A stretch of DNA of 64,000 nucleotides from an uncultured Acidobacteriia bacterium. GTDB taxonomy: Bacteria; Acidobacteriota; Terriglobia; Bryobacterales; Bryobacteraceae. This document shows, in pieces, positions 59,995-64,000 of the stretch. Within the stretch, counting starts at the first letter, position 1; each line of letters begins with the position of its first letter. The position numbers and the translations under genes are program-made. The notes under the pieces are model-generated. The model was not told the DNA's origin and ran no database searches. It worked only from the letters and a program-made list of their open reading frames with translations. The DNA lies in assembly GCA_903881085.1 (NCBI GenBank), contig CAIRSA010000072.1, forward strand, positions 1 to 64,000, written 5' to 3'.

Positions 59995-62409
59995 ATGAAA
60001 ATGTCCAATGATGAAGTAGACTTGGATAGCCTGATTCATGCCGTAAACCAAGAAGTTGCCCTACGGGACGCAGCAAGTTCATCGGAGCCTGTCCCGGGGC
60101 AGCAAGCAAGATCAACGCCTTTTCTAATCGGTATGCAGAAGACGGAAACCGGTCCGAAAACTCTGGATGACTTCCTTCGGTATCAAGACGAACAGTTCGT
60201 GCGTATCGCGTATAACTACATCCTAAAAAGAGAGCCCGATGAGTCAGGCCTGGGGAATTACCTTCAGCTGCTACGTTCCGGAAAGATCGGAAAGATCTGC
60301 CTGTTGGGGTCGATGCGCTTTTCGCCGGAAGGCAAGCAAATCGGCGTCGTTATCAAAGGTTTGGAAAAGGCCTACTTTCTTAGCCGGATTTTTCGTCTGC
60401 CGGTCTTAGGTTATGCCTTCAGGTCGCTTTATATCCTGCTTAGATTACCCATTATCTTCCATCTGAATGAAGCCCCCGGAAGTATAGAAAACACCATGTC
60501 AAAGCAACAGGAGACGATATCCGAGTTGCAGCGTCAACTGAGTAAGGTCATCTTCTCCAAGGCTGATCGAAGCGCAATCTCAGATCTGGACGATAAGCTC
60601 CAAGTAATTTCATCGCAGAAGCCCGACCGGAATGAGCTCGAAGTCTTTTCCGCGCTGCGTGAATCGTGTCATGAACTCCAACGTCAAATGTCCAGGCTTG
60701 AATTTGCCAAGGCCGATAAGAACAGTCTGGCTGAGTTGGATTCATCCGTCTCCGGCCGCCTGGCCTCAAAAGTCACTTTGGAAGAACTCAAGGAACTTGC
60801 TTTCCAGTTGGAGACGAAAATCGGGCAACACCGGGCTGCCGTCGAAGATCTTCTGGTGCCGAAAGAATTGGTCGCTGAGCTTCAACGGCAATTATCGCGG
60901 CTTGAATTTTCAAAGGCCGACAGGAAGAGTGTGGCTGACTTGTCGGATTCGGTTTCATCTGGGCTGACGGCCAAGGCCAGTCTGGTGCAACTGGAAGAGT
61001 TGTCACAATCGGTTGAGGCGAAGGCCGAGAAAAAACATCTGGCGGAATTAGCTTCGAGGGTGGAGAGCAAAGCCGAGCAGCAGCACCTGGACGAGTTGAC
61101 GGCTCGGATGGACAACAAAGCCGAGAAACAGCACCTTGCCGAAATGGCTTCAAATCTTGAAACCAAAGCCAGTCAGCAACATCTCGACGAGTTGACGGCT
61201 CGGATGGACAACAAAGCTGAGAAGCAGCACCTTGCCGAACTGGCTTCACGTCTTGAAGCCAAAGCCAGTAAGCAACATCTCGACGAGTTGACGGCCCGGA
61301 TGGACAACAAAGCCGAGAAGCAGCACCTTGCCGAACTGGCTTCACGTCTTGAAATGAAAGCCGGTCAGCAACTCCTCGACGAGTTGGGATCGCGGCTTGA
61401 ATCGAAAACCGATTACTCCTATTCCGAGGCATTAGCAGCAGAAATCCGGGTAACAACACAACTAGCAGAACAGCTCACGAATCAGCTTGAAACAAAGGCA
61501 GGCAAAGACGAATTGTCCAACGTCAGTCTGCGCGTGGGCGCGTGCGAGGATGCAAGAGTCTCCCCCCTGGTTGTCCAAAACATTCAGGATACTGTCCACG
61601 GACTTGGAAGACAGACGGAAGACCATAAGCAGTCCCTGCTCGACCAGCAGCGCAGACTCGGCATTTTTCTCGAACAGGCGCGCAAAAGGCTACCAGAGCC
61701 CTTCTCTAAGGAACAAGTACAGGAAATCGCCAGCGAAGACGATCATTTTCTCGACACGCTGTATGTCGCTTTCGAAGATCGTTTCCGCGGGTCCAGGGAA
61801 GACATTAAGGAGAGATGCAAGGTTTTCCTGCCGCATGTTAAGGAAGCCCTCGCCCGTACTGCGAACGCGCCTGTGCTCGATATAGCCTGCGGCCGTGGAG
61901 AATGGCTCCAGCTGCTGAAAGAGTCCGGTATCGAGGCCCAGGGCGTCGATTTTAATAGGCTTTTAGTTGAACAATGTGGAGAATTCGGGCTTGCTGTCAC
62001 GCAGGCGGATGCTCTGCAGTATTTGAGAAAACAGAAGAACCGTAGTTTTTCGATGGTGAGCTCGTTCCATTTTATTGAACACATCCCGCTCAGGATGCTG
62101 ATTGCCATCATGGACGAAATGTTAAGGGTGCTGAAGCCGGGTGGCTTGGCGCTAATGGAAACCCCGAATGCCCGCAATCTGCTGGTAACAGCGGGCGACT
62201 TCTATCGCGACCCCACTCACAAACGCCCCATCTTCCCGGACACTTTGGAGGCACTGGCCGAGTTCCGCGGTTTTTCTGACAGCACCGTTTACTGTTTCAA
62301 TGAGGGGCGAACTGAAATTCGCCCCATACGCGAAATGAAGTTCGACGATCTTGGAGCTTATGTCACGATCTCCAGGGACGCTGTTTGGATGGGTAAGAAG
62401 GCGGAATGA
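59995..62409 (+). CDS. DUF4214 - coiled-coil repeat - SAM methyltransferase protein (possible chain-length ruler)
   Basis: An 804-residue protein. Residues about 57-120 match DUF4214 (FVRIAYNYILKREPDESGLG, then LRSGKIGKICLLGS). A helical, coiled-coil-like region runs from about 160 to 560. It includes three looser ELQRQxSxxxFxKAD modules and eight consecutive 16-residue units (343-470) such as KAEKQHLAELASRLEA. Residues 600-800 form a class I methyltransferase: motif I is VLDIACGRGEW (627-637), with SFHFIEHIPL and VLKPGGLALMETPN further on. GAGGA precedes the ATG. It overlaps the next glycosyltransferase by 4 bases. The plan recalls WbdD-like chain terminators, where a coiled coil sets polysaccharide length. 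Confidence 0.88.
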   Translation: MKMSNDEVDLDSLIHAVNQEVALRDAASSSEPVPGQQARSTPFLIGMQKTETGPKTLDDFLRYQDEQFVRIAYNYILKREPDESGLGNYLQLLRSGKIGKICLLGSMRFSPEGKQIGVVIKGLEKAYFLSRIFRLPVLGYAFRSLYILLRLPIIFHLNEAPGSIENTMSKQQETISELQRQLSKVIFSKADRSAISDLDDKLQVISSQKPDRNELEVFSALRESCHELQRQMSRLEFAKADKNSLAELDSSVSGRLASKVTLEELKELAFQLETKIGQHRAAVEDLLVPKELVAELQRQLSRLEFSKADRKSVADLSDSVSSGLTAKASLVQLEELSQSVEAKAEKKHLAELASRVESKAEQQHLDELTARMDNKAEKQHLAEMASNLETKASQQHLDELTARMDNKAEKQHLAELASRLEAKASKQHLDELTARMDNKAEKQHLAELASRLEMKAGQQLLDELGSRLESKTDYSYSEALAAEIRVTTQLAEQLTNQLETKAGKDELSNVSLRVGACEDARVSPLVVQNIQDTVHGLGRQTEDHKQSLLDQQRRLGIFLEQARKRLPEPFSKEQVQEIASEDDHFLDTLYVAFEDRFRGSREDIKERCKVFLPHVKEALARTANAPVLDIACGRGEWLQLLKESGIEAQGVDFNRLLVEQCGEFGLAVTQADALQYLRKQKNRSFSMVSSFHFIEHIPLRMLIAIMDEMLRVLKPGGLALMETPNARNLLVTAGDFYRDPTHKRPIFPDTLEALAEFRGFSDSTVYCFNEGRTEIRPIREMKFDDLGAYVTISRDAVWMGKKAE
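61021..61404 (+). repeat. Tandem coding repeat: eight 48-bp units, three near-identical 96-bp copies
   Basis: Units start at 61021 and every 48 bases after it. Alternate units encode KAEKQHLAELASRLEA-like and KASQQHLDELTARMDN-like sequences. The 96-bp pairs at 61069, 61165 and 61261 are almost identical at DNA level, with the last two differing at only a few bases. This points to recent in-frame expansion and potential for copy-number change. Confidence 0.92.
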
Positions 62410-63437
62410 GAATCGCGATCGCAACAGTTCAAGTTCCCTTTATCAGCGGAGGCGCCGAGGCGCTTGCCCGCGGTTTGTCCGACGCGTGTAAGCTCGCAGG
62501 GCACGACGTGGAAACCGTAACTATGCCATTCCGGTTCTTTCCCGATAGCGAAGTAACAAGAACCATGGCGAACTGGGAGGCTGAAAACTTCGCGAATATT
62601 AACGGCTACAATCCGGACGTCGTGATCTGCCTGAAGTTTCCAGCCTATTACCTCTCGCACCACAATAAGGTTGTATGGCTGCTGCATCAGCATCGATCTG
62701 TTTATGACTTGTGGGACAGCGAGAATCCTGCGTCTCCCGAAGCCTTAGCGCTACGGGAGCAGATCATCGCCAAAGATACCGCTCATCTCTCAGGCGTGAA
62801 GCGGGTTTATACGATAGCGAAGAACGTTTCCAAGCGGTTGCTCAAGTACAATGGGGTCGAATCAACGGCGCTGTACCACCCTCCGCCGTTGGCTGCTGGA
62901 TTGTACTCCGCCAAGCCCCAACCTTTCATCTTCATGCCCAGCCGGTTGGAGACGCTGAAGCGGCAGGGCTTATTGATTCGCGCGATGAAGTTTGTCAAGT
63001 CGCCGATGGCGGCGCTCATCGGTGGCGACGGCGGCCAACGGCCTCAGTACGAGAAGTTGATTGGCGAATTCGAAGTCGGAAATCGTGTCCGGCTATTAGG
63101 AAACCTTACAGACCGGGAGATGCTTGGTTATTACGCCAGCAGCCTGGCTGTTTTTTTTGGTCCGAAGGATGAGGATTATGGCTACGTCACGTTGGAGGCA
63201 ATGCTGGCACGGAAGCCTGTCATCACTTGCACGGATTCCGGGGGGCCCCTTGAGTTCGTGGTCGACGGTGAAACTGGACTTGTCGTGCCACCGGAGCCGG
63301 AGGAAATCGCAGCGGCAATCGACAAATTATACTATAATCAAAGCTTCTCCATAGATTTGGGTGCGGCCGCATTCTCGCACTATCATTCCATGAATTTTTC
63401 ATGGGAGCGGGCTGCTGCCGAATTGTTGAAATCTTGA
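62406..63437 (+). CDS. Glycosyltransferase family 4 (GT-B)
   Basis: A 343-residue protein. The N-terminal nucleotide-free domain starts MRIAIATVQVPFISGGAEAL, with the G-G-A-E loop. The C-terminal domain has FIFMPSRLETLKRQGLLIRA, GPKDEDYGYVTLEAMLARKP (E-x7-E pattern) and PLEFVVDGETGLVVPPEPEE, typical of GT4 retaining enzymes. It probably adds one sugar in surface-polysaccharide synthesis in the cytoplasm. Its ATG overlaps the stop of the methyltransferase gene (ATGA), so stoichiometric production is likely. Confidence 0.92.
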   Translation: MRIAIATVQVPFISGGAEALARGLSDACKLAGHDVETVTMPFRFFPDSEVTRTMANWEAENFANINGYNPDVVICLKFPAYYLSHHNKVVWLLHQHRSVYDLWDSENPASPEALALREQIIAKDTAHLSGVKRVYTIAKNVSKRLLKYNGVESTALYHPPPLAAGLYSAKPQPFIFMPSRLETLKRQGLLIRAMKFVKSPMAALIGGDGGQRPQYEKLIGEFEVGNRVRLLGNLTDREMLGYYASSLAVFFGPKDEDYGYVTLEAMLARKPVITCTDSGGPLEFVVDGETGLVVPPEPEEIAAAIDKLYYNQSFSIDLGAAAFSHYHSMNFSWERAAAELLKS

Positions 63438-63461
63438 GGAGGCTACGCCGGAATCTGACCC

Positions 63462-64000
63462 ATGAAAATTGCCATCGTCGCACCCAGCCCTGTACCTTTC
63501 TGTATTGGTGGAGCTGAAAAGCTCTGGTGGGGGCTCATAAAGTTTGTTAATGAGCAGACCCCCCATCATGTTGACCTGATAAAATTGCCTAGCCGTGAGC
63601 ACTCGTTCTGGGACTTAGTCGATACCTACGAGTCATTCTCAAAACTTAATCTCTCCCATTTCGACTTAGTTATTTCAACAAAATATCCTGCCTGGATGGT
63701 AAATCACCCAAACCACGTGTGCTACATGCAACACAGGTTGCGCGGGCTCTACGATACATATCATTTTACGCGGCTCCCGCTTAAGTGTTCTAGTCCGAAC
63801 CCTAAGATCCAGGCGCTGACTGGTTTCATGGACCGCTACAAAGAGGACTCCACTCGGTTAGAACAGTTTTTCGGGCACCTGCACAATCTGAGGAACTCCA
63901 GTGATATTGATAAGGACGTCTTTGCTTTTCCGGGCCCACTAGCCCGTCAAGTGATCCATTATTTAGACGGAATTGGCTTGGCGGCCTCAAGAATTCGCCG
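63462..64000 (+). CDS. Glycosyltransferase-like protein, N-terminal part (cut by window edge)
   Basis: The frame opens at ATG 63462 as MKIAIVAPSPVPFCIGGAEK and stays open to the window end (about 179 residues). It includes DLVISTKYPAWMVNHPNHV and CYMQHRLRGLYDTYHF. The opening and the H-x-N-x-V-x-Y-M-Q-H stretch parallel the preceding GT4 protein, so it is likely another GT-B enzyme or a paralogue of it. The catalytic C-terminal domain is outside the window. It is 24 bases after the previous stop. Confidence 0.8.
   Translation, partial: MKIAIVAPSPVPFCIGGAEKLWWGLIKFVNEQTPHHVDLIKLPSREHSFWDLVDTYESFSKLNLSHFDLVISTKYPAWMVNHPNHVCYMQHRLRGLYDTYHFTRLPLKCSSPNPKIQALTGFMDRYKEDSTRLEQFFGHLHNLRNSSDIDKDVFAFPGPLARQVIHYLDGIGLAASRIR

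Noticed and set aside
61021-61404. CRISPR-like array
   Set aside because: The 48/96-bp repeats are contiguous without spacers and lie in frame within a protein-coding gene.

Overview
The window reads as a chromosomal segment of a soil-type acidobacterium, most like the Solibacter/Bryobacter group. This is inferred from gene content: a TIGR02999-type ECF sigma factor joined to a Ser/Thr kinase, a kinase fused to a TolB/WD40-like propeller, two Oar-like TonB-dependent receptors with carboxypeptidase-regulatory N-termini, a DUF1080 hydrolase, a DUF5009 acyltransferase-like protein, a PQQ-propeller protein and many REP-like palindromes. I saw no rRNA, tRNA, CRISPR array, prophage or replication origin.

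Layout. 1-2.8 kb: an ECF sigma/kinase pair cut by the window edge, a secreted HExxH protein, a kinase remnant and a PIN/RHH toxin-antitoxin pair. 3.3-10.5 kb: ilvD, membrane and zinc-finger proteins, a class I glutamine amidotransferase, a DinG-type Fe-S helicase, queD and a 7Fe ferredoxin. 10.6-19.3 kb: a GH63-like glucosidase, a GT-C-like membrane protein, a GMC oxidoreductase divergent from hemD, then a Tat-like FMN hydroxy-acid dehydrogenase. The dehydrogenase overlaps a hexaheme cytochrome c, which overlaps atpZ-atpI-atpB-atpE (19.3-21.5 kb). 21.7-28.8 kb: a DapA-family aldolase, cheX-cheY, an M48 protease, a frameshifted DUF2339 protein and a tartrate/D-malate dehydrogenase-like gene. 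29-33.9 kb: typA, rsbW/rsbV-like genes, and an ECF sigma/anti-sigma/ksgA operon. 34-38.9 kb: a DUF5009 protein and an arsenite operon (arsD-arsA-acr3-DUF2180) with a visible promoter. 38.9-46.4 kb: two large TonB receptors around a DtxR/MntR regulator. 46.6-49.4 kb: a three-gene catabolic operon in which two genes carry internal stops. 49.4-59.8 kb: a DUF1080 hydrolase, a sugar-nucleotidyltransferase-like gene, a REP-flanked RAYT transposase, a kinase, a second toxin-antitoxin pair, a nitronate-monooxygenase-like gene with an in-frame TGA, a PQQ propeller, an NTF2 protein and a CE1 esterase. 60-64 kb: the start of a surface-polysaccharide cluster, with a DUF4214/coiled-coil/methyltransferase protein and two glycosyltransferases.

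Strongest unusual signals: (1) the 804-residue DUF4214-repeat-methyltransferase, whose eight 16-residue units are built from near-identical 96-bp DNA repeats, recalling a WbdD-type molecular ruler; (2) typA and ksgA, which appear to start at ATT and CTG; (3) the dehydrogenase-hexaheme-F0 gene chain, with Na+-type residues in the c subunit; (4) a RAYT lying between inverted copies of its probable REP; (5) four broken metabolic genes with single-lesion-type defects, suggesting recent decay or consensus errors.
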